From T3SED10-260 sp035363255 (GTDB lineage: Bacteria; Caldisericota; Caldisericia; UBA6126), in assembly GCA_035363255.1 (NCBI GenBank), contig DAOSES010000001.1, positions 62,001 to 126,000 of the forward strand: a stretch of 64,000 nt of DNA, given 5' to 3'. How positions within the stretch are numbered: position 1 is the stretch's first letter; every line of letters starts with the position of its first letter. Both the position numbers and the translations under genes were made by a program. Below the pieces are notes generated by a model. That model was not told where the DNA came from. It worked only from the letters and a program-made list of their open reading frames with translations, and made no database searches. Below, one piece after another: positions 49,101 to 54,604 of the stretch.

Positions 49101-49935
49101 TGGAATCATAGAAGCGATATTGAGAGGAAAAACGAATAGTGGGCTCGGAAACAATGACAGGGTTGTAGGGGTCGGCAATATTTAGAAAAAATTCTTCGTC
49201 GCCATAAGCAACGATGGAGTTTTGGTCGTAGTAGTAATTGAGTTCAAACCATCCAACTCGAAAAGCACGGTCGGTGCCTTTTTTGTAGGAGGTGTTGCGA
49301 TCCCAGAAATAAATTTTGTCGCGGTATCCGCCGCCTTGGAAGATGCGATAAGGCCCCTGGGTGTTGTTGGACATGGAGGGATCCATGCGAGCCAGAGGAC
49401 TCACCACGCAGCGTTCGGAAACATATTGTGGGTGGGATGGGTCTGCCGTAACGTCGGTACGACAATCGTTGAAGACTCCATCGGGATCCAACCAAAGCTG
49501 ACCGTTATCATCGACTACCGCGTACCATTTGTGGTATGCAGTGGAAGTGCCACCGGATGCATCGACCGTCAGATATACATAGGCCCAATACATGGGCTCA
49601 GTGTATTTGGTGCGATCGTTCTTGTTGCGGACGGGATAAGGTACCCCTGCAAGCGTTCTTGCGTTGTTCGCATTGGGCATCAGGTAGGTTTCTGATTCAT
49701 TGTCAGAAAAATACTTGCCCCAATAGCTGGCGCCTTTAGGCTCCCAGGGGAAGTTGCGTTCCCCTTCCAGCTCTTTCCCATCATGCTCAAAGCCAACGGG
49801 ATTCAGGTTCAAGAACATCATTGTAGCGGGGATGTTCTTGGATACTGCGCGAACACCAAAGGACCATTCACCTTGATGGGGGAATGAACCAAAAAAGAGT
49901 AATGCAATAACTAAAATACTCAATAATTTTCTCAT
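40183..49935 (-). CDS. Giant secreted surface protein 1 of 4 (3250 aa), first gene of the array
   Basis: First-transcribed member. Signal peptide MRKLLSILVIALLFFGS; strong Shine-Dalgarno AAAGGAGAG before ATG 49935. Block WYAVVDDNGQLWLDPDG lies near residues 138-158. Calcium-type loops: YDSNFNGQYDADEPIY (about 276), IDKNNNGQYDINEPIY (about 355), FDMNNDDIFNVGDIRL (about 696). A beta module at about 790-1150 (FDCVLYRDGTITFNYN) contains a Tyr-rich run near 907-968. The Cys pair is at about 1985 (QDCCQE), and DLNRDGKISFNDWETEI at about 2084-2102. A CarboxypepD-reg-like module (LEGVNVTLSGAGI) is near 2884, followed by two Ig-like modules. Stalk repeats fill 3126-3249 (GRTYVPLRIVSEQFGAQV, GRTFIPVRFVSEWLGGKV). 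No CTERM tail, so not an obvious substrate of the exosortase in this window. Function unknown. Confidence 0.9.
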   Translation of the reverse strand: MRKLLSILVIALLFFGSFPHQGEWSFGVRAVSKNIPATMMFLNLNPVGFEHDGKELEGERNFPWEPKGASYWGKYFSDNESETYLMPNANNARTLAGVPYPVRNKNDRTKYTEPMYWAYVYLTVDASGGTSTAYHKWYAVVDDNGQLWLDPDGVFNDCRTDVTADPSHPQYVSERCVVSPLARMDPSMSNNTQGPYRIFQGGGYRDKIYFWDRNTSYKKGTDRAFRVGWFELNYYYDQNSIVAYGDEEFFLNIADPYNPVIVSEPTIRFSSQYRFYDSNFNGQYDADEPIYRKGSGNTLNQVEVDDFRYTFVSVIHENKVYNYRASASTTVKDFEKDFGKTLLPFTYTSPNFEIRFIDKNNNGQYDINEPIYHDIPYTHTATNQFFPIGFATPADVRLTTNRRSALANEPVMVLSLLEVLQAQCDDSRYDITVLADVWKGKNTPSTTSARLRSPNGDIKENSLRIQKSTVLGPDPDDFIVPGCTFHDIRIDYRSYVGIQIFNDNGFDNNRGANLPYDAVLPQSLSDEYKAQRTGEEYLGANNTAVGLNYLDFGQQLSQFPDYVMYYDSRFDNPPPQGYAPHLGCGEPIYQKKDKDASNPFVAEGDTRLTDVAVDRGGNLIEYSAGTIVTPGDADIGWRLHPMYTDNDENGQPYVDEQGNSVRLQWKFADGLQFNQLFTDVVDQKYIKNQEYDVGEMIYFDMNNDDIFNVGDIRLMSGVFSGIHVECGSILDFAQETWYHEYPARMVSMGLNGDPRYIDIEVLPGQLPVEVSFDPPLKVEQTSKVKISLGRPFAKDEKVYVSIRGPKPGEVEGAEDRPFASESVGDLQGFEDPDPDNGYLHAGGSYWYVYGGRLTNGYSFGDNLRSNRINLWGTGPDGFKIGNTVFSGMYITEDGMLVLTPGAVSNDYMLAQQYRYPDSYYQYYPFIGGRPYPYSYAGGPGMYYYQYCSNMFPYFNLHNQTVYHYDQNWQMLTGYVQAEKLFQENLAWVMPLGGQWHVPGGANVWGYSWYPPGYYGYVLNDASNPKFPYGAYYKRTNDYIRVVWKVVTHPFHAGSWNWPYSQFHSPTGFDTPLIKQWTSEFDCVLYRDGTITFNYNRVRIPPRRFRMIDNDNDKNDLDHTNWVDTDANNCNSNTWSGRPYIPYIGIVNGIEGKRAFSSRSYQYSPNPNSRSFDSPEGKTIAWVTPEDPDLDLSNSRIFEDVVVLDKDNPTYEFEHTPYRGSVHDGFHGADGHLAGATLFSQFEIRVYSERGGVIRPLPTDSDFTGNFNTNYIDPFWKRAVFNKAEWQNNYRKEPFFIIPVEPVHNLPDHIRDRYDCFAFLKYDIAPEDIDIVPSKSCIDMASSRQPIISYQVLNANNPNDVNDPHNTEMVVPKWYAGNGTTPDPDGSYNWGIPLTGQGRYGKPTIMNYNAHGAGIDYLFTAQLVGGGVYRRYIVQVNSNGTADAWRWFEADMPGQVFGALDQHDMLYSIRSQRISFQGRSDPLNGNGDPNGLWYKVPDPFSGGTGFTDTDCSDHVLDLMLDLIDDDFGFPSLGFITAQDKFGLFQGNPGIKDRAANMPQNDDTNLTTAYLSPVVTFGVPVAIMSPEEDFNGGVGLGVANPKNADSPLTIRLYSTNLIFDYNSSNQHPTDYVWDNGPGIDYMGYKQIKVVPSDPVLNFAEMTIVDRSLQLSRENYTAGSNPWSKLPPPNPQIRAHYDPILKNWSEFRSYSGGQTHTGRALPLDPSIPHQGSGRNAYPAIQSKQFYKLGTEFFPMTDYGVFFALRDLGRNHYTYDPLLVVPESLQLQRVIVRGPFMFPKIFSEPDAKIDTSYRYEGIENVPVQYDISGEIIIDSTNSPLWAMAGSGYNQSINLGRSIPMSISSANKNKYARYTHSLYYGTMGGAGSVDPRTGGGNASYGMFFEGDTIRPGGGQEQLATWYTNAAFTGYNFWSPTATYLNPYYLDTVPEAFNNRGVPVFVLDELIPTGPGKIEIMVETSDGTIKNYQDCCQENAPVGITVEGLEIADYPKEFIVDQDNRIDLTLREYDRKGDQDHPTALPVSNNALMVVWQDRGVINPMTGNLLGAGDGWLTNPPRSSDFTNIGKMYLPSDDLNRDGKISFNDWETEILGSYDLATNTWSSGLIDARTFQRGNGKYRMEFTAQNKSIIDTIGLDFGGLNLRQKNTITPPDGVVSDDEVLPIIINAYKFGDDNNDRGFTPLYNLPGRFPEFSHEVYLTGRVEIPVKSQAVLSVTTIPDVLTAGVQPELQDPSEPLTFVVTDDAGAPVDLMDIARRNIASLSYEDIDIVALERALWNGLFKDPHPNPLPQYYWTRTDLHNDDGTPVCNTYMFSNQAGRFEPINFDADQGKTGKYVFKGFTANDAGSFEVFVYTPDRRKMGLANVKVQLPEVTYQISNYDDAGKSYHSSPGDPDFVMTAGDNNIYHIRVQVNDAQGRKLTGVGKSVSICGGGNLEISRFTPFITTHKNYYRAITPFYWHFYGSGQATWRRSSYYTGTFSKYLLMPTYWGNRWNAHIAVDVNNNGKIDLINDEIIRTQTFYSIVAYTTMYGGYGFSQTLGRSYYNTENVKFDNNTFAINPMYDTNSQLNPDPGWGFGAIYNRPYYTEGNYGMIFANIDRLGNNSIYNQWETVSHRDSLNLDVNGETAFYVFGEDVFEVGGLVGKNNWSVSSWADVAGAPYAFMPSSPNKITTRYGRQIVLPASYRGRVAYATAADYTYRLDWDGMPSHVAKVSPPRVEALEAETLQPLGKSFMDEMAYDLIYGKDNHIQFNIYAADPRDLPVKSEMQLVLAGNNSEFRVTGRLQQQGSEPGDPSSTTMMITPTGTGLTTISLDTVSKNSLKDLMSSTRNPRAEDAPLPEYYYMLDLVKFDTAKGLKVQVQTLSGPLAINKKNNIKVLITEIGSHKTLEGVNVTLSGAGIQESKTTNADGVCFFDGLTPTSQEPIVVLAKKQGYIDGRDALDIGTNTGRKQDWIHVNSTNPRTNKPVQEISGTVEEHVVKMTINKTLIPIQADRTFKASITLKEGQNTILIEMEDNEGRVNRRILSIELKTQGPSLILDNYLKTEKFIELEKIDIMGTVEPGSRVWINQQEAQVEGNRFTLKLSVKKGSNQLNIIAKDELGNETLLTQVLYVFALRKIEFIIGSNTARIDGQAVSMEQAPFVEYGRTYVPLRIVSEQFGAQVKWNQDTRSISLIKGDTRIYMTIDSYKAVINDRTIDLDAPPLLRNGRTFIPVRFVSEWLGGKVEWNERIKMILIEFLL

Positions 49936-50035
49936 CTGCCCTCTCCTTTACGCAAAGAAGATCTCAACATAAGTTACCATTCCTATTTAAACCAACAACT
50001 CAACCTAATTTTTTCATTTTTTTCCAAAATGTCAA
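49936..50035 (-). promoter_or_regulatory. Candidate promoter and leader region of the giant-protein operon
   Basis: The only sizeable gap (49936-50170) upstream of the array is AT-rich. A consensus-like -35 TTGACA is present on the minus strand at 50035-50030. The -10 at 17-18 bp spacing (AAAATT/AAATTA) is weak, so the exact start point is uncertain. The Shine-Dalgarno AAAGGAGAG lies just upstream of ATG 49935. The rest of the gap holds the terminator of the preceding gene; no other gene is seen. Confidence 0.3.
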
Positions 50036-50054
50036 GACAATAACCACCAAAATC

Positions 50055-50081
50055 AATAAAAATTAGCTCTTGCGAAAGAGC
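50055..50081 (-). terminator. Terminator of the propeller-protein gene
   Basis: On the minus strand, GCTCTT-TCGC-AAGAGC (50081-50066) forms a 6-bp stem with a 4-base loop and is followed by TAATTTTTATT. It lies about 90 bases past the propeller-protein stop and just before the giant-operon promoter region, separating the two units. Confidence 0.55.
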
Positions 50082-50170
50082 AACAATTCATCTTCTTTAT
50101 CTCATATATAGATACCATCGTGCAAACTATTATATGTAAAAATCTCTCAAGCTTCAATGTATACATTTGA

Positions 50171-52984
50171 TTAGTCTCTTACTATATTAGAAAAATACGT
50201 TTTTTTGTTCCAAAATAATTCAGCTCGGTTGAAAATAGCTTTGCCAAATTTATTTTTTTTATCCGACACCTGGAAGTGTATAATCTCAAAATCGCGATTG
50301 TTGGGGATAGATCGACCCAATTGAACAAGACCCGATTCAAGCCGATAAACCAAAAGACTACCATTGATCAGCAGAGGCGTGGAACATCCTTTGATGGTTT
50401 CTTCAGGAGCCTCCTTCCCTGGAAGGAGGACAGGATAGTCTCTGAAGCTTTGACCTGTTTTTGCAAAAAAAGCAAAAATTTGTCCTCGCACAGTACCCAG
50501 AAAGACTCCTATCGCTGTGCCAGTTTCTGCGATCGTCGGAGAGGAAAGTGCATAATCATCTCTAAGGCTGGCCCTCCAAGAGATAAAACCTGAGAGAACA
50601 TCAATGCATACCAGACGATGATAATCCGTCCAGTATGCCCATGCTCCATGTGCTTTATGCAGAATAGCGGGGGCAGGACGCTGAAAACAATATTGCTTGC
50701 ATATCAGCCTTCGAACTCTCCAGATTTGTTCGTTTTTATGAGCATCCCATGCTATCATATCAAGCTCATCCGACTGAAAAAGATAACTTTTTCCCGCTAC
50801 GCTGACCACACTAGAATGAGAGCCAGCAATATATGAACGAGAAAGTAGTTTTCCAGACTTTGCGTCTATTTTTTTGGATCCACAAAACAGCAAGGCTTGG
50901 GAATAGATGGGATAATATACAAACTGATAGCTATCCACCAACTCACGAAAAAGTGTATCTCCACTATCGCTTGCAACTGCAGTGAGATGTTTTCGTTCAT
51001 CCACAAAGAAAAGAGTACTCCCTTTATCATGCTCTGCATGAATAAAAGTGGAACCTTTACTAAAAAGATCCCTTCTCTCCCATAATCGAACTACTCTCTG
51101 AGTTTGAACATTCCATGCCCAAGCTTGAAGAGATTTTTCGCTGAGTAAAAAGATTCGAGCTTCTTCATCTCGGACAAACTGGAGTATCGGCGCTACATAC
51201 ATTTTTCCTGCATTTAAATTCAGATAATGCTTTAGAGCTCCTTCCTCGTCACGGAAAGCTAAGTCTCCTTCAGTTGTACTACTTAAAATTAAGAGTTCTC
51301 TGCTTTTCATAAAGAAATGTGCGGATGGTTTTTGGATTTGTCTTAGCTTGTCAGGCATTGAGAGGTTTACTGCATGCAAACGAGTCTTTTCGACTGAAGG
51401 CATGGAATCCAGGTCGTTTCGGTAGTTCGATTGGGATTTTTGCTGAGTATTGATCTCAACAAAAGACTTTTCGAGAATCACGTTTTCGGGAATTCCTATG
51501 ACAATTAGTCCTTTACCTGGACATGCAACAAAGAGAGCATAATCGGTTAATATTATGCCACCAATTTGATCGGGATAATATGCTCCGGGATAAAGACTAA
51601 GAGGAAAAGGAAATCCTCTCACAGGCCTTCTTGAACCTTTTTGAACCATCCATAACTGCCATTGCTGGTCGATCAAATAATAGTAAGTTTCTCCATCAAT
51701 AAGCACACCAATAGGGCCTAAAAAACGATTTCCAGGGATAGCGACCTGTCCGATTATTTTATCTTCAGAGAAAAAATGATCGCTTATCATCACACTCATA
51801 TTGGAATCTTCCTGATCTGACACCACCAAAGCAAAACTCATACTTTTTGCATCAACTGACAAGCGGGAACGGGGTGGAGCTGGAAGTTTTTTTCTTACAA
51901 TCAACTCTCCATTAACTGCGTGGAGCAAAAAAACACTTTTTGCCATGGAAACTCCTGCGATATAGGGCTTACCATTCTTAACGAAACCAGATATGCAGGT
52001 TAGTTTTGATGCATCAAGACTTCTCTTCCAGATACTCTCACCAGTCAAGGAAAGTGCATGGATGTTTCCCTGATTGCTCCCCGTGAATATATAACAATGT
52101 TTCCCCACCTGTAAAGTGAAAGGAGATAAACTTATTTCTTCGGAAAGGACCTTTTTCCATTTTTCCGTTCTACTGTCTATATCGATACATACCATTTCTT
52201 TTTTGCCAACCGCAATTAAAGCAGTGACTTCTTCGTTGGAAAAATGATACAAAGGAGCGTTGAGCGGGCTACCAAGAGTGAATTTAAAAAAAACAGAACC
52301 AGTTTCAGCCAGAAAAAAATAAACATTTCCTAGATTGGTGCCTGCAGATAGGATCAAGCGATCCTGATATATAAAAGTTGCCATGGTATTTTGCACCGAT
52401 TCCCCCAAAGGAAATTGAAAGTTCCAGATCATTCTTCCAGTACTGGCGGTAAAAGCGCTAATCCGACCATCCATGGAAGATGAAAAAAGCCATTGTTTCC
52501 CTTTGACTACGTCGACGAGAGGTGAAAAAGCTCCATAGGAATAGTCTTTATCCCAGGAAACTGTGGTTTCGGGAAGATGAAGCAAATCTTCCCTAAAGTT
52601 TATTCCAGTATCTATAGGATTGGATAAATGGTCCTGAACATGACGAAAACGTTGGTTTTCTTGAATTTCCCACTCAAGTTGAGTAACTTCAGGGTATTCA
52701 CTGGGCAATGGATAGCCACTCCAACGCTTTGATCCGGTAAAGTAAGCTGAAGGAGTATGAGCAAGCTTATCAAGTTGAGTTTTATTGCTAAAACGATCAC
52801 GTATCACAGGCTTATCCTTAAAAGCCATCATACTTTGTTTTTTGATTTCTATGCCATACGATATACGGTATTGATCTTTAATCAGGTTTGAGCTTTTTTG
52901 AATTACAACTTCATTTCCTGTACTGATGATGGGTAATATCAGCAAGCAAGAACATAAGCAATGAAAGAGTTTAGCTAGGAGCAT
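50171..52984 (-). CDS. Exported PQQ-like beta-propeller protein
   Basis: About 937 residues. ATG 52984 begins a signal peptide (MLLAKLFHCLCSCLLILPII) and is preferred over the in-frame TTG at 53020, which would add 12 residues inside the upstream gene. Two stretches of repeated beta-propeller blades of the PQQ/WD-like type are visible: about 150-500 (MDGRISAFTASTGRMIWNF, NQGNIHALSLTGESIWKR) and about 560-900 (SGFISWRASLRDDYALSSP, RGQIFAFFAKTGQSFRDYP). The family reads as a binding or scaffold protein, often extracytoplasmic; no PQQ-enzyme active site is seen. It overlaps the preceding TPR/FG-GAP gene by 14 bp, suggesting the two proteins work together. Confidence 0.8.
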   Translation of the reverse strand: MLLAKLFHCLCSCLLILPIISTGNEVVIQKSSNLIKDQYRISYGIEIKKQSMMAFKDKPVIRDRFSNKTQLDKLAHTPSAYFTGSKRWSGYPLPSEYPEVTQLEWEIQENQRFRHVQDHLSNPIDTGINFREDLLHLPETTVSWDKDYSYGAFSPLVDVVKGKQWLFSSSMDGRISAFTASTGRMIWNFQFPLGESVQNTMATFIYQDRLILSAGTNLGNVYFFLAETGSVFFKFTLGSPLNAPLYHFSNEEVTALIAVGKKEMVCIDIDSRTEKWKKVLSEEISLSPFTLQVGKHCYIFTGSNQGNIHALSLTGESIWKRSLDASKLTCISGFVKNGKPYIAGVSMAKSVFLLHAVNGELIVRKKLPAPPRSRLSVDAKSMSFALVVSDQEDSNMSVMISDHFFSEDKIIGQVAIPGNRFLGPIGVLIDGETYYYLIDQQWQLWMVQKGSRRPVRGFPFPLSLYPGAYYPDQIGGIILTDYALFVACPGKGLIVIGIPENVILEKSFVEINTQQKSQSNYRNDLDSMPSVEKTRLHAVNLSMPDKLRQIQKPSAHFFMKSRELLILSSTTEGDLAFRDEEGALKHYLNLNAGKMYVAPILQFVRDEEARIFLLSEKSLQAWAWNVQTQRVVRLWERRDLFSKGSTFIHAEHDKGSTLFFVDERKHLTAVASDSGDTLFRELVDSYQFVYYPIYSQALLFCGSKKIDAKSGKLLSRSYIAGSHSSVVSVAGKSYLFQSDELDMIAWDAHKNEQIWRVRRLICKQYCFQRPAPAILHKAHGAWAYWTDYHRLVCIDVLSGFISWRASLRDDYALSSPTIAETGTAIGVFLGTVRGQIFAFFAKTGQSFRDYPVLLPGKEAPEETIKGCSTPLLINGSLLVYRLESGLVQLGRSIPNNRDFEIIHFQVSDKKNKFGKAIFNRAELFWNKKTYFSNIVRD

Positions 52985-54110
52985 CTTCCAGAAAATAGCT
53001 CTCAAAAATACTTCGAGCAATCATATTGCTGGGGTTGAGCTTAAGTGCCTGTATAAGATATTCTTTGGCAGTTGGGAGAGATCTTTTCATGCGATAATAA
53101 CTGGCAATTTCGAGATATACCTGACTTAAGATCTCTTGTTCTGTGCGGTTTCTCCCAAAACCTTGAAGATCTCTTACGGCTGAAGCAATAAGATCTTTGG
53201 CTTCGTTTAGTTGGTTTTGCTCAAGGAGGAGATAACTTTGATAGACTGAATTTCGGTAGAAGCGTAAACGCTTACCAGGATCGGTGGAAGAAGCAAGCTG
53301 GTTTTGTATTTCATTTGCTAATAGAGTGAAATTTTCTGTTTGGGAAAGGTCAAGGTAATAGAGCAACTCAGACAGCTTTATATCCAAATATTGAATTTCG
53401 TAAATTTCTTTGCGTGAGGTAAGTTTATTCTGTGTGAATTTGAGATAGTCCAGATAGGTCTTGCTTGCTCGAGGATAGTCTTTTAAGGTAAGAGTGATTA
53501 GCTTTTGTTGGTCATAGGCAAACAATTCAGGCACCTGAAGTATGCCGTTTAGTTTCGTTTGGGCAACAATTTCCAACTTTCCATCGTGATCCAAATCTTC
53601 CAAATAAATTTGAGCATAATTTTCAGCCATGTTAAGTTTGATTGGTACAATGCTTAAATTTTGAATATAAAAGATTTGAATCCTTTTTCCTACTTTGGAT
53701 AAAAGTTCGACCACAATCTCAAGGTTCCCATCCTGATTCAAATCAAGCACCCCCTTGAAGGGTACCTCATCTGTTTGGCTGATTTGGTAGGGACTAAGAA
53801 CGTATTCGCTAAGTAACTGGTGAGTTTGAGCGTCATAAAGATGGATCAGGTCTTCTTGCTTTTGTGGGTCTCGCAAGAATAGAAGAAAGCATTCTCGATG
53901 GTCAAGCACCCTGATTTTGAATAAGGCTTTGCGTCTTAAACCCAAGTATTCATCATATTCGCCAGGTAAAATAACATAATGTTTTGGGATACTGGAAATC
54001 ATATCTCGTTGACCTTTGTCGTAGAGAGTAAAAAATTGAATTTCTGTCTTCCAGTACCATTGAGCTACAAAAATCAACGCTATCATGAGGATAAATAAGC
54101 TTTTTTTCAT
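52971..54110 (-). CDS. Exported protein with FG-GAP-like repeats and C-terminal TPR region
   Basis: About 379 residues. ATG 54110 (MKKSLFILMIALIFVAQWYW) gives a signal peptide or membrane anchor and is preferred over the upstream ATG at 54167. It has no Shine-Dalgarno, and a candidate -10 lies only a few bases upstream, so the message may be leaderless. Two calcium-type FG-GAP/VCBS-like loops are visible (LDLNQDGNLEIVVEL and LEDLDHDGKLEIVAQT). The C-terminal third is helical and TPR-like (SYYRMKRSLPTAKEYLIQALKLNPSN). It overlaps the downstream propeller gene by 14 bp. Probably a periplasmic or surface protein; function unknown. Confidence 0.75.
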   Translation of the reverse strand: MKKSLFILMIALIFVAQWYWKTEIQFFTLYDKGQRDMISSIPKHYVILPGEYDEYLGLRRKALFKIRVLDHRECFLLFLRDPQKQEDLIHLYDAQTHQLLSEYVLSPYQISQTDEVPFKGVLDLNQDGNLEIVVELLSKVGKRIQIFYIQNLSIVPIKLNMAENYAQIYLEDLDHDGKLEIVAQTKLNGILQVPELFAYDQQKLITLTLKDYPRASKTYLDYLKFTQNKLTSRKEIYEIQYLDIKLSELLYYLDLSQTENFTLLANEIQNQLASSTDPGKRLRFYRNSVYQSYLLLEQNQLNEAKDLIASAVRDLQGFGRNRTEQEILSQVYLEIASYYRMKRSLPTAKEYLIQALKLNPSNMIARSIFESYFLEDAPS

Positions 54111-54117
54111 AGTTACT

Positions 54118-54146
54118 ATTGTAGCGTAAATCTGTTTTTTGGTGAA
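54118..54146 (-). promoter_or_regulatory. Candidate promoter of the FG-GAP/propeller operon
   Basis: Minus-strand TTCACC (54146-54141), 17-bp spacer, TACAAT (54123-54118). The predicted start point is at about 54111, next to ATG 54110. Together with the missing Shine-Dalgarno this would give a leaderless transcript. Confidence 0.3.
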
Positions 54147-54205
54147 AAAAAAGCATTTTTTTTGCATTTTTTTTTAAAAAATACGAAAAAACATGCCTTA
54201 AGGTA

Positions 54206-54234
54206 TTGAATTGTTAAAAATTTGTTGTATTAAT
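54206..54234 (+). promoter_or_regulatory. Candidate promoter of the HU gene
   Basis: TTGAAT (54206-54211), 16-bp spacer, TATTAA (54228-54233), followed about 20 bases later by the ribosome binding site AAAGGAGG (54251-54258). Confidence 0.35.
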
Positions 54235-54266
54235 GAGACTAACCTAGTATAAAGGAGGAAAAGAAT

Positions 54267-54545
54267 ATGACCAAGACTGATTTAATTAAAGAAGTTGCGA
54301 AGAAATCAAAGACTTCCCAGAAAGAAGTCGAGCTGGTGCTGAATTCTTTCTTTGACACTGTAAAACACACCGTCAAAAAAGAAGAAAAGGTAGCCATTAT
54401 TGGATTTGGTAATTTTGAAGCACGTACTCGTGCCGCTCGTACTGGTGTCAACCCCAAAACCCGCAAAAAAATGACCATCCCAGAAAAAAGAGTACCTGTA
54501 TTCCGTCCCGGCAAAGCTTTCAAAGAAGCAGTTTCTTCAAAGTAA
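54267..54545 (+). CDS. hup: HU family DNA-binding protein
   Basis: 92 residues, the normal length for HU/IHF, a dimeric nucleoid protein that bends DNA. The family signature GFGNFEARTRAARTG is present, followed by the Arg-rich beta-arm tip with NPKTRKKMTIPEKRVPVFRP. The N-terminal helices start MTKTDLIKEVAKKSKTSQ. A very good ribosome binding site (AAAGGAGG) precedes ATG 54267. The gene is monocistronic: flanking genes are on the opposite strand and a strong terminator follows. Confidence 0.97.
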   Translation: MTKTDLIKEVAKKSKTSQKEVELVLNSFFDTVKHTVKKEEKVAIIGFGNFEARTRAARTGVNPKTRKKMTIPEKRVPVFRPGKAFKEAVSSK

Positions 54546-54555
54546 ATTGCAACTC

Positions 54556-54587
54556 ACCCCGAGGGTAGTCACCCTCGGGGTTTTTTT
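54556..54587 (+). terminator. Rho-independent terminator of the HU gene
   Basis: An 11-bp perfect stem (54556-54566 and 54571-54581) with a 4-base loop is followed by seven T residues. It starts 10 bases after the HU stop. Confidence 0.95.
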
Positions 54588-54604
54588 ATTGTCTTTTTTT
54601 TGCT

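Noticed and set aside
10415..49935. Giant genes as polyketide or peptide synthetases, or S-layer proteins with SLH domains
   Set aside because: No carrier, condensation, ketosynthase or adenylation motifs and no SLH repeats were found; signal peptides and beta-rich repeats point to surface proteins instead.
52985..53020. TTG start at 53020 for the propeller protein
   Set aside because: It would put 12 residues before the signal peptide and deepen the overlap; ATG 52984 begins the signal peptide directly.
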